Source of the DNA: CAYZIC01 sp964478335
GTDB taxonomy: Bacteria > Verrucomicrobiota > Kiritimatiellia > RFP12 > DVOR01
Length of the DNA: 14,799 nt
NCBI GenBank assembly: GCA_964478335.1
Contig: CAYZIC010000057.1
Span: forward strand, 1-14,799
Direction: 5' to 3'
The translations under genes and the position numbers were made by a program. This document shows, one piece after another, positions 1-6,808 of this stretch. The notes under the pieces are model-generated. The model saw only the letters and a list, made by a program, of their open reading frames with translations, had not been told where the DNA came from and ran no database searches. Within the stretch, counting starts at the first letter, position 1; each line of letters starts with the position of its first letter.

Positions 1-489
1 TTGGCTGAAGATGGTCTTTTGCCTGATCTCTCGATTGGGATTGCCGGACGAGAGTCCCGCCATATCTCGGGACAAATAGGGGCAGACAATGACGGATGGA
101 ATGCCTCGGCACAGATGGATCAGCCTTGGGATCGTCTTGTCGAACGCAACGCTTACCGTTTGGCTCTGATCCTTGCAGATCAAGCTACTCGAACCACCAC
201 GCTTAAGCAAGATGAGATTCGCAACGAGTTGCGTAGCACCATGCGTGAAATTATCGCTGCGAAGACATCATTTGATATTCAAAAGCGTGCGGTGGCTCTT
301 GCGCAACGGCGTGTTGACAGCAATGCGCTCTTTATGCAAGCTGGCCGCTCACAAATGCGTGACGTGCTCGAGGCTGAAAGTGCCTACCTACAGGCTCAAA
401 ATAGCTTTGTGAGTGCAACAATCTCTTGGTACCTCAAAGAGTTGAAACTGATTTTAGACTTGGGGGACACCCCTCATACACAATTGTAA
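1..489 (+). CDS. TolC-family outer-membrane efflux channel, C-terminal part (5' truncated)
   Basis: The reading frame is open from the first base and begins inside a domain (a beta-strand-like LLPDLSIGIAG segment), so the true start lies upstream of the window; the TTG at base 1 is not a credible start. What remains (about 162 residues) is a short strand region followed by long amphipathic helices rich in Ala, Gln, Glu and Arg (about residues 52-145). One segment, AQRRVDSNALFMQAGRSQMR, followed by a DVLEAESAYLQAQNSF stretch, matches the pattern of the last helical pair of outer-membrane efflux proteins (OEP/TolC). Such proteins form the trimeric outer-membrane and periplasmic exit duct of tripartite pumps. 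It is followed after 10 bases by the adaptor gene, then the MacB-type ATPase and permease, which supports the assignment. The family call is fairly secure; the substrate is unknown. Confidence 0.82.
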   Translation: MAEDGLLPDLSIGIAGRESRHISGQIGADNDGWNASAQMDQPWDRLVERNAYRLALILADQATRTTTLKQDEIRNELRSTMREIIAAKTSFDIQKRAVALAQRRVDSNALFMQAGRSQMRDVLEAESAYLQAQNSFVSATISWYLKELKLILDLGDTPHTQL

Positions 490-499
490 GGATCATATC

Positions 500-2038
500 A
501 TGTCCCAAAAACGACTCATTGCCCTTTTTTCTACAGCCACCCTCCTTGGCGTATTGCTTGTAGCTTGGCTTGCTACACCTCAAAAACAAGAAGATTCGAT
601 CTTGCCGCTTTATGAGGCTAAGCAAGGTCCGTTGACGATCTCAGTTGTCTCTGGTGGGACGATTCAAAGTCGTGACAAAGTCGAGATTAAGAGTGAGCTC
701 GAGGGGCATAACACGGTCATTTGGGTTATCGATGAAGGTTCTCGCGTCAAAAAGGGTGATTTGCTCTTGGAATTTGATGCGTCAACTCTCGAGGAAAAAC
801 ACAAGGAGCAAAAGGTCAGTGTCGTCGATAAGGATTCGGCATTGTTGGTAACCAAAGAAAAGCTTGAGATTACCGAGGGGGACTGCGAAGCAGCCCTCCT
901 CGATGCCGAGATCGCCCTCCAATTGGCGCAGATGAATCTCGACAAGTTTAATAAAGGCGATAACCCTAAGAATATCAGCCAATACCAGTCAGATATCGCA
1001 CTTGCTGACGAGGAGCTCCAGCGTGCCGAAGAGAAGCTCACTTGGTCTAAAAAACTCTTTGGCTCTGGCTATTTGACTCGTACAGAGTTGCAGGCTGATG
1101 AGCTCGCTGCTAAACGCTCCAAAATTAAGCTCGATATGGCCAACATCGCCAAGCAGGTCTATGACCAATTTACGGTCTTTAAAGAACGCGCCTCTTTGGA
1201 GACTTCGTTGCGCAAGGCGAAGCGGGCGTTGGTTCGGACAAAGTTTCAAAATGAATCAAAGATGCGACAGGTTAAGAGTGAGGTCACGTCAAAGGAGCTA
1301 CAATATGTGCGCGCTAAAGATCGTCTTGAGGACCTCACCACACAAATTAAAAAGAGTAAGATCACAGCACCAGTTGATGGGGTGGTTTTGTATGCATCGA
1401 GCGTGCAAATCGCCCGTAGAATGTGGTGGATTCAGCCGTTGCGCGCTGGCGGCACAGCCAATGAACGCCAAGATTTGATTTACATTCCGCTGGAATCAGG
1501 CATGGTTGTCGAGGTAATGATCCCCGAGGCGAGTCTGAATAAACTGGTTGTCAACATGACCGCATCGATTAAGATTGATGCAATCCCTGATCGAATTTTT
1601 ACGGGTAAATTGGTTAAGATTGGCCTTTTGCCTGATGGTCAGTCGGCGCAACTTAGCCCTGATCTCAAGCTCTATAAGTGTGAAATTGAATTTGATGCAT
1701 CTGATCCGTTGATCCGTTCTGGGATGAGTTGCGATGTGGAATTGATCCGTGAACAGTACAAGGATGTGCTCTCGATTCCGATGCAGTGTGTTGTGCGAAT
1801 TGGCGAAGAATCCGTCGTCTATGTCCTCGATCAATACAATCAACCCATGCCCAAACCTGTCATCTTGGGCATGGATAACAAACGCCAAGTGCACGTGGTA
1901 AGCGGGTTGTCTCAGGGCGACAAGGTTTTACTTTCGCCGCCCATCCCAGAGTCCAGTGTGACCGATGGTGCTAAGACCGAGGGCAAAGCTAAGGGCAAGA
2001 GCCTTGCTAAGATGCCTGTTGGCAAAAGGGGAAAGTAG
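500..2038 (+). CDS. HlyD/MacA-family periplasmic adaptor (membrane fusion protein) of a tripartite efflux pump
   Basis: This protein of 512 residues would link the inner-membrane MacB-type exporter to the TolC-like duct in the periplasm. It starts at ATG 500 with AAGGA at 488-492. An N-terminal membrane anchor spans about residues 7-26. The first lipoyl half is about 58-93 (EGSRVKKGDLLLEFDAS). A long alpha-hairpin runs about 95-285, with a tip-like KLFGSGYLTRTEL segment near 185-197. The second lipoyl half starts near 286 (KITAPVDGVVLYAS), followed by a beta-barrel domain at about 334-415 and a membrane-proximal domain to about 480. The hairpin, about 90 residues per arm, is longer than I expect for E. 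coli MacA. The tail from about 490 is rich in Lys and Gly and probably disordered. The variant ARRMWW...GGTANERQ stretch (305-324) resembles a group of Planctomycetes/Verrucomicrobia adaptors from memory. The family is secure; the cargo is unknown. Confidence 0.9.
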   Translation: MSQKRLIALFSTATLLGVLLVAWLATPQKQEDSILPLYEAKQGPLTISVVSGGTIQSRDKVEIKSELEGHNTVIWVIDEGSRVKKGDLLLEFDASTLEEKHKEQKVSVVDKDSALLVTKEKLEITEGDCEAALLDAEIALQLAQMNLDKFNKGDNPKNISQYQSDIALADEELQRAEEKLTWSKKLFGSGYLTRTELQADELAAKRSKIKLDMANIAKQVYDQFTVFKERASLETSLRKAKRALVRTKFQNESKMRQVKSEVTSKELQYVRAKDRLEDLTTQIKKSKITAPVDGVVLYASSVQIARRMWWIQPLRAGGTANERQDLIYIPLESGMVVEVMIPEASLNKLVVNMTASIKIDAIPDRIFTGKLVKIGLLPDGQSAQLSPDLKLYKCEIEFDASDPLIRSGMSCDVELIREQYKDVLSIPMQCVVRIGEESVVYVLDQYNQPMPKPVILGMDNKRQVHVVSGLSQGDKVLLSPPIPESSVTDGAKTEGKAKGKSLAKMPVGKRGK

Positions 2039-2044
2039 GTCGCC

Positions 2045-2794
2045 ATGGATCAGCAAATCCCTAACGTCTTAGAAGTCATTGATGTCAAACGATCCTATTG
2101 TGTCGGAGATGAGACGGTTCATGCTTTGGCTGGGGTGTCCTTTTCGGTGCCCAAGGGGGATTTTTGGTCGATTATGGGGCCTTCTGGGTCTGGTAAGTCG
2201 ACGTTGCTCAATATCCTTGGTTGCTTGGATACTCCCTCATCTGGTGAGTACTGGCTCAATGGCGAAGATGTCGCCAAGATGCAGGATGACCAGCTCAGTG
2301 ATCATCGCTTAAAGAATCTCGGCTTCATCTTTCAGAGCTTTCACTTGATCTCTCAGCTCACGGTGCTTGAAAATATCGAGGTGCCGATGCTCTACTTGGG
2401 GCTTTCGCAAGCAGAACGCCGCCGTCGAGCGATACGGCTGGCCCAAAAGGTCGGCATGTCCCATCGTATGCACCACCTGCCCATGGAGCTCTCGGGTGGT
2501 CAACGCCAACGTGTCGCCGTGGCACGAGCGCTTGCCAATGAGCCCGCTTTGCTCTTGGCCGACGAGCCGACTGGCAATCTGGATACGGCAACCTCGATTC
2601 AGATCATGGAGCTATTCAAAGAGCTCAACGAGCAAGGTAAGACGATTGTGATTGTCACCCATGAGCCCGACATCGCCGAACACGCCCACAAGCAATTAGT
2701 GCTCAAGGATGGGCGTATCCTTGAGATTAAAGAAAATCTCAATCACCCATGCGTGGCACGTTTTGCTGCTGCAGGAGGCTCTCACAATGCTTGA
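2045..2794 (+). CDS. MacB/LolD-type ABC exporter ATPase subunit
   Basis: This 249-residue cytoplasmic nucleotide-binding subunit would power the permease encoded immediately downstream. All ATPase motifs are intact: Walker A GPSGSGKST (45-53), Q-loop Gln97, signature LSGGQ (149-153), Walker B LLLADEP (169-175) with catalytic Glu174, D-loop around GNLD (177-180), and H-loop His206 in VTHEPD. The ADEPTGNLD stretch is typical of the MacB/LolD/FtsE group, and the length suits a stand-alone LolD-like subunit. In E. coli MacB the ATPase and permease are one polypeptide; here they are two. The gene starts 6 bases after the adaptor stop and overlaps the permease start by 8 bases, so translation is probably coupled. 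Assignment to MacB-type rather than LolD-type rests on the adjacent HlyD and TolC genes. Confidence 0.93.
   Translation: MDQQIPNVLEVIDVKRSYCVGDETVHALAGVSFSVPKGDFWSIMGPSGSGKSTLLNILGCLDTPSSGEYWLNGEDVAKMQDDQLSDHRLKNLGFIFQSFHLISQLTVLENIEVPMLYLGLSQAERRRRAIRLAQKVGMSHRMHHLPMELSGGQRQRVAVARALANEPALLLADEPTGNLDTATSIQIMELFKELNEQGKTIVIVTHEPDIAEHAHKQLVLKDGRILEIKENLNHPCVARFAAAGGSHNA
2773..2778 (+). promoter_or_regulatory. Shine-Dalgarno site fixing the MacB-type permease start
   Basis: AGGAGG is a full-consensus ribosome binding site 8 bases before ATG 2787, inside the end of the ATPase gene. It decides for ATG 2787 over the longer in-frame option at 2709, which would add 26 residues with no membrane-protein character. 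Confidence 0.8.
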
Positions 2795-4061
2795 TACGCT
2801 TAGATTCTTTTTGCCCTTTATAAAGTTGGGCTTAACTGACATCTGGCGCCATAAGGCGCGTTCGCTTTTGACGATGTTGGGGATGGTCTTTGGTGTCGGG
2901 AGCGTGATTGCGATGCTGGCTGTCGGTGAAGGTGCCAGTGCTCAGGCGATCGAAACGATTAAAAAGCTCGGTTCGACCAATATCATGATCGAAACGGTAA
3001 AGCCTATCTCTGACGAAATGTCGTTGCCTGGTGAGGGACGCTCAAGTGTGCAAAACTACGGCATAACTTACCAGGATGAGCTGCGTATTAAGGAGATCGT
3101 TGAGGGATTAGACACGACGGTGCCTGTGCGCATTGCATTGCGAGATGCCCGACTCAAGGAAAAATCCCTCCAGCTGCGTGTCATTGAGACCACTCCTGAT
3201 TGGTTTAAGATCGTCCCTCGCAAGCTGCTTGCTGGGCGTGTTCTCTCTTGGGATGATGCTCGTGGTGTCTCGAATGTCTGCGTCTTGACTGAGCATGGCA
3301 TGCGCCGCATCTTGGCAGGAACGACCATCATGGGGGAAAAGATCCGTATCGGCTCCTCACTCTTTACAGTAGTTGGCATTTTGCAAAATGATGCGTCAGC
3401 TGGCAAAGAGGCACCAGACTCAGAGACGGATGTCTACATCCCAATCAATGCGGGGATTCGTCTCTTTGGCGAAGCCAATCTGCGTAGAATTGGTAAACGT
3501 GTCGAGGGCGAACACATCGAGCTTAATCGCATCATCGTGAGCATGTCTGATATCCGTTATGTTGAAAAAGCTGCGAGTGCGATTCAGAGCATGCTCAAAC
3601 ATTTCCACAAAAAGCGAGACTACCGCATGAATGTCCCCCTCATGCTCCTGCGTGAAGCAGAACGCTCCAAAAAGATGTATAATGTCGTTCTCGGGGCCAT
3701 TGCCGGTATCTCTCTGCTCGTTGGCGGTATTGGCATCATGAATATTATGCTCGCCTCCGTAACCGAGCGCACCAAAGAGATCGGCATTCGCCGAGCCATT
3801 GGTGCCCGCAAAAATCGCATCGTCATCCAATTCTTGATCAATACCTGCGTGATCTCGATTACTGGAGGCCTGCTGGGGCTAGTTGTTGGCGTGGCGATCC
3901 CCTTGACTATTACCGCCTTAACGGATGTGCCTACGACAATTCGTCTCTATAGCCTCGTGTTGGCATTTGGTATCAGCGCATTGACAGGTATTATCTTTGG
4001 CCTTTACCCAGCGCTTCGTGCTGCTAATCTCGATCCCATTGTTGCTTTACGCCATGAATAA
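2787..4061 (+). CDS. MacB/FtsX-family ABC exporter permease
   Basis: This is a 424-residue inner-membrane permease. The architecture is that of MacB: a membrane helix near 28-46 (LLTMLGMVFGVGSVIAML), a large periplasmic MacB_PCD region at about 48-295, then three C-terminal helices near 300-322, 351-378 and 388-410 forming the FtsX domain. The hallmark cytoplasmic coupling segment follows TM2: MNIMLASVTERTKEIGIRRA at 318-337. The C-terminus ALRHE is typical of MacB permeases. MacB-type transporters act as mechanotransmitters, using ATP hydrolysis on the cytoplasmic side to drive periplasmic substrates through the adaptor and TolC duct. Its stop overlaps the start of the next gene by 8 bases. 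The family assignment is strong. The substrate (macrolide, peptide, lipid or siderophore) cannot be read from the sequence. Confidence 0.93.
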   Translation: MLDTLRFFLPFIKLGLTDIWRHKARSLLTMLGMVFGVGSVIAMLAVGEGASAQAIETIKKLGSTNIMIETVKPISDEMSLPGEGRSSVQNYGITYQDELRIKEIVEGLDTTVPVRIALRDARLKEKSLQLRVIETTPDWFKIVPRKLLAGRVLSWDDARGVSNVCVLTEHGMRRILAGTTIMGEKIRIGSSLFTVVGILQNDASAGKEAPDSETDVYIPINAGIRLFGEANLRRIGKRVEGEHIELNRIIVSMSDIRYVEKAASAIQSMLKHFHKKRDYRMNVPLMLLREAERSKKMYNVVLGAIAGISLLVGGIGIMNIMLASVTERTKEIGIRRAIGARKNRIVIQFLINTCVISITGGLLGLVVGVAIPLTITALTDVPTTIRLYSLVLAFGISALTGIIFGLYPALRAANLDPIVALRHE

Positions 4062-4641
4062 TTCCCCAGCCACCTATCTGCTCTATCTTCACGGCCGCGC
4101 CTACACCGGTGACTCGCATCGGGATTTTGTTTCTGCGCTGGCTGTCCAAAAAAATGCTTACCTCCTCACGCCTTATGCTCCTTATCCTGATGGTGATGGT
4201 TGGTCGTGGTTCTCTAAAACGACCCATGCGGGCAAGCAATTTGCGAATGAATCAGAGATGAATCGTGCGATTGATGGACTCATGAACCTGTTGAACGAGC
4301 AAGGCATCTCTCCTAAACAAGTTATCCTCTGCGGACACTCCCAGGGCGGCGGCTTAGCCATTACCATGGGGATGCGCTATCCCTTTAAAGAGGTGATTAG
4401 CATCTGCGGTGATTTGCCCTATAATGTGGCTTATCCTGTTGGTCAAGCCATCTGCTCATCCATGATTTGGGTCGAGGGACTGCTCGATGACTTCTTAAAT
4501 CTGCGACGCAAATCATCCCGTACTATACTCGACCAAGCAGGCGTACCCTACCGCTATTGGCTCAGCCCATCGACCAGCCATCACCAATTTGGTGAGCCTC
4601 TACTCACAGAGCTCGCCGCGCTAGGCTCGGTTCGCTTGTAA
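4054..4641 (+). CDS. Carboxylesterase/phospholipase-like alpha/beta hydrolase
   Basis: This is a 195-residue single-domain alpha/beta hydrolase of the carboxylesterase type-2/phospholipase group. It shows the oxyanion-region LHGR (12-15), a GWSWF segment (49-53) like the one before the helical cap in this group, and the nucleophile elbow GHSQGG (94-99) with Ser96. A likely acid is Asp145 or Asp146 (GLLDDF), and a likely catalytic His is 176 or 177 (TSHHQFG). No signal peptide is seen, so it is probably cytoplasmic. I chose ATG 4054, which overlaps the permease stop by 8 bases. A TTG at 3997 would extend it 19 residues but overlaps the permease by 65 bases and has no ribosome binding site. ATG 4054 also lacks one, so it probably depends on re-initiation after the permease stop. 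The substrate is unknown; the pump context hints at an acylated or esterified compound. Confidence 0.83.
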   Translation: MNNSPATYLLYLHGRAYTGDSHRDFVSALAVQKNAYLLTPYAPYPDGDGWSWFSKTTHAGKQFANESEMNRAIDGLMNLLNEQGISPKQVILCGHSQGGGLAITMGMRYPFKEVISICGDLPYNVAYPVGQAICSSMIWVEGLLDDFLNLRRKSSRTILDQAGVPYRYWLSPSTSHHQFGEPLLTELAALGSVRL

Positions 4642-4688
4642 AACGCAAAGGAGCAAAGATACGGCTGTGTCGTATGCGGAACCAGTTG

Positions 4689-4710
4689 GCGCTCGCCGCA
4701 GTGCGAGCGC
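4689..4710. repeat. GC-rich perfect inverted repeat in the convergent gap
   Basis: GCGCTCGC (4689-4696) and GCGAGCGC (4703-4710) are perfect 8-base arms around a 6-base loop. The repeat lies 47 bases after the hydrolase stop and could be an additional 3' hairpin for the plus-strand transcript. It has no T-tract, so it is not an intrinsic terminator by itself. The rest of the 4642-4782 stretch is AT-rich with a short TGTAT/ATACA dyad (4742-4755) and shows no credible gene. Confidence 0.5.
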
Positions 4711-4782
4711 AGTGGTGCAGGGGCTCGCGTTTAAGAATAAATGTATCAATATACAAAAATGTACGCAACACAGAGCCCCCCC

Positions 4783-4827
4783 AAAAAAAGTCTTAGCTTG
4801 CAATATATCGCAAGCTGAGACTTTTTT
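4783..4827. terminator. Bidirectional intrinsic terminator between convergent operons
   Basis: The left arm 4783-4801 begins with seven A and ends GTCTTAGCTTGC. The right arm 4810-4827 begins GCAAGCTGAGAC and ends in six T. The arms pair throughout with one G-U wobble around an 8-base loop. The A-run on one side and T-run on the other give a U-tract in either direction. It can therefore end both the plus-strand efflux operon (last stop 4641) and the minus-strand operon ending with the HydE gene (stop at 4875). Confidence 0.9.
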
Positions 4828-4843
4828 AGAATGTGGAATGTGA

Positions 4844-4858
4844 AGCGGCCGAGCCGCT
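4844..4858. repeat. Short perfect inverted repeat next to the hydE stop
   Basis: AGCGGC (4844-4849), a CGA loop, then GCCGCT (4853-4858) form a tight 6-base-pair hairpin 16 bases past the HydE gene stop and ahead of the strong terminator on the minus strand. It may stabilise the 3' end of the minus-strand transcript. No T-tract follows it in either direction. Confidence 0.4.
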
Positions 4859-4874
4859 CCTGTTAACTAGGATG

Positions 4875-5897
4875 CTAAGCGTCGATCTCTTGGTGGCGAT
4901 GGATGGCGGCAAAGTCGGCTAGGAGATGCCCCATGTCGTCGGCTTCAGGGGCTTTGACGCAGATCTTGCCAGGATAGATTTGGTAGGCTTGGCGGTAGTG
5001 TGCGGGGGTGAGGTTGGGCATGAAGACGTTGGCACCGCATTGTAGCCCCATGCGTCTGCCTGCTACTGGGTCGACGGATGAGAGCGCAGTCGTGCTGGGG
5101 ATGTTGGCTGTCGGTCGCATGAGGCGAGCCAATGCCATGACGCGGCAAGCCATCTCGGCTGTGGCGGGGACCTGATTGGGGGAATGGGGGATGGGAAGCT
5201 GGCCTAGCGGGGTCTGAGGGTGGGCGATATAGGGGCCTAAGCCAATCATGTCGAGTTGCAATGCGCCAAAGGTGACGATGTCTTGAGTCAGGATGTTAAA
5301 GGTTTGCCCAGGAATGCCAACCATAATTCCGCCTCCGATCTCATAACCGAGCTCCTTGAGCAAACGTAATCGATAGAGCCTAGGATGCTCACCAATGGGT
5401 GTCGCTGTGTCGGATTGCTCTGGATGTATCTGCTTAAAAAAGGCTAAGTCACTCGTTTCAAAACGCAAAAGGTAGCGGTCTGCGCCAGCTTGATGCCACA
5501 CTTCAAAGTCTTTTGGGGGGCGTTCGCCTAAGCTGAGGGTGACGAATTGGCCCGTTTCGCCTTTGATGCGTTTGACCAGCTCCGAGATCCAGGCTGTGGG
5601 GATGGCTTTGGTCGATTCGCCAGCTTGGATGACGACGGTACCAAAACGCAACTTGGCCGCTTGGTGGGCGGCAGCGAGGACTTCTGCTGGCGTGAGGGTG
5701 TACCGGACTGCGAGGGGATTGCCAGCTCGCAGGCCACAGTAGGTGCAGTTGCGGGTACAGACACTGGAGAGCTCAATGAGCCCTCGAAGCTTAACGCCGT
5801 CTCCCAGGGTCTCATGGCGCAATTGGTCGGCCTGAGCAATGAGGGCTGAGGCATCTGGGCTGAGCAGGTGGTCGTGGATTTGCTGGGGCGTGAGCAT
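4875..5897 (-). CDS. hydE: HydE-like radical SAM protein ([FeFe]-hydrogenase maturase family)
   Basis: This 340-residue protein has the radical SAM cluster motif CTRNCTYC (Cys47, Cys51, Cys54) after a RGLIELSS strand, QAGE at 91-94, TLSLGER at 120-126, and HydE-typical segments GADRYLLRFETSD (138-150), VGIPGQT (193-199), MIGLGPYIAHPQTPLG (217-232) and IPSTTAL (266-272). HydE acts with HydG and HydF in assembling the diiron subcluster of the H-cluster. In Thermotoga HydE a second, non-essential cluster is held by three C-terminal Cys. Here only the first appears retained (Cys313 in YPGKIC), and the positions of the other two are not Cys. The gene starts 5 bases after the OppC-like gene and is last in the minus-strand run. 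No hydF, hydG or hydrogenase gene is in the window. BioB and PylB are related alternatives but fit less well; a divergent HydE-like function remains possible. Confidence 0.85.
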   Translation of the reverse strand: MLTPQQIHDHLLSPDASALIAQADQLRHETLGDGVKLRGLIELSSVCTRNCTYCGLRAGNPLAVRYTLTPAEVLAAAHQAAKLRFGTVVIQAGESTKAIPTAWISELVKRIKGETGQFVTLSLGERPPKDFEVWHQAGADRYLLRFETSDLAFFKQIHPEQSDTATPIGEHPRLYRLRLLKELGYEIGGGIMVGIPGQTFNILTQDIVTFGALQLDMIGLGPYIAHPQTPLGQLPIPHSPNQVPATAEMACRVMALARLMRPTANIPSTTALSSVDPVAGRRMGLQCGANVFMPNLTPAHYRQAYQIYPGKICVKAPEADDMGHLLADFAAIHRHQEIDA

Positions 5898-5902
5898 GGG
5901 GG

Positions 5903-6808
5903 TTACCTTTTGCGGCCAGTGCGTAAGGCGGGATCATAAATGTCGCGCAACGCGTCGGCTAGTACGTTAAAGGTCAAGACCAACGCAAAGATGGCGATCG
6001 TGACAAATGTTAACTCCCACCAAACGCCTTGCCAGAGTCGCAGGCGGGCGTTGTTGATCATGATGCCCCAGGAGGGTTCGCTTTGCACACCAATGCCCAA
6101 AAAGCTGATAAAGACCTCCGTGGCAACCGAGGCCGGGAAACGAATCGAGAAGGTAATCAGGATGATGTGCATCACATTGGGCAAGATGTGCTTAAAGATG
6201 ATGCGCAGAGGATTATATCGCATGACGCGGGCGGCTTGGACGTAGGCGCGGTCGCGGTGTTTGATGACCTCGCCTCTGACACTTCTGCAGACACCAACCC
6301 ACGTCGTTAAGCCGATGCCTAAGTAGATCCCTAGGAGACCTTTTCCCGCAATCATGGCGATGGCCAAGATAAAAAGTAGTCCGGGCATTGAGGAGACTGT
6401 GGCGCAGATCCAGACGACGACGGAGTCGATTTTACCACCAAAGTATCCCCCTAGGCAACCGAGCAGGATGCCCAGAGGCAGGGCAATCAACGATGTCATG
6501 ATCCCGACGTGAAAGGCAATTCTTGAGCCCTGAATGAGTCGCATGCCCACATCGCGCCCGAGGTTGTCTGAGCCCAGTAGGTAGAGATGATCGCCCGCGC
6601 GACTTAGTGGGGGGAGGTAACGAGCCTCCATGTTGACGGCGTTGTAGCTGGGGGTGGTGTCTTTGTAGTCGTAGTAACGGTAGACGCATTCTCCATAGGC
6701 AGCGATGAGGGTATAGGCGACGAGCGCCAGGAGGCAAAGGCGTGTCGTCCAGCGGCTCCAGAGTTTGCGAAGAACGCCCTTGGTGGGGTGGGTAGGGGAT
6801 ACTCTCAT
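5903..6808 (-). CDS. OppC/DppC-like ABC peptide importer permease
   Basis: This is a 301-residue inner-membrane permease of the oligopeptide/dipeptide/nickel importer family. It has an N-terminal helix near 21-39, a short periplasmic part ending in the family hallmark LLGSDNLGRDV (77-87), helices near 100-120, 130-152 and 157-174, and a last one near 264-284. The EAA loop that contacts the ATPase spans about 185-211 (RDRAYVQAARVMRYNPLR... then HILPN). The C-terminal ALRDIYDPALR (286-296) is typical of OppC. I chose ATG 6808, which overlaps the OppB-like stop by 4 bases (ATGA). A TTG at 6835 would add 9 residues without good reason. No OppD/OppF ATPase gene follows; the HydE-like gene starts 5 bases after the stop. 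Whether the substrate is peptide, another small molecule or metal chelate cannot be told from the permease. Confidence 0.92.
   Translation of the reverse strand: MRVSPTHPTKGVLRKLWSRWTTRLCLLALVAYTLIAAYGECVYRYYDYKDTTPSYNAVNMEARYLPPLSRAGDHLYLLGSDNLGRDVGMRLIQGSRIAFHVGIMTSLIALPLGILLGCLGGYFGGKIDSVVVWICATVSSMPGLLFILAIAMIAGKGLLGIYLGIGLTTWVGVCRSVRGEVIKHRDRAYVQAARVMRYNPLRIIFKHILPNVMHIILITFSIRFPASVATEVFISFLGIGVQSEPSWGIMINNARLRLWQGVWWELTFVTIAIFALVLTFNVLADALRDIYDPALRTGRKR

Noticed and set aside
2709..2786. N-terminal extension of the MacB-type permease
   Set aside because: It overlaps the ATPase gene, is not hydrophobic in the expected way, and a full-consensus AGGAGG points to ATG 2787.
3420..3830. Long minus-strand frame opposite the permease gene
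   Set aside because: It lies wholly inside a strong MacB/FtsX permease gene, matches no family I recognise, and has no ribosome binding site. It is a shadow of the sense codon pattern.
4621..4803. Minus-strand frame of 60 codons across the convergent gap
   Set aside because: It covers the main terminator stem and the GC-rich hairpin, its sequence is not protein-like, and no ribosome binding site precedes it.
4875..5897. Biotin synthase (BioB) or methylornithine synthase (PylB) for the radical SAM gene
   Set aside because: The segments GADRYLLRFETSD, VGIPGQT and GLGPYIAHPQTPLG follow the HydE pattern, and no biotin or pyrrolysine genes are nearby. PylB remains a distant alternative.
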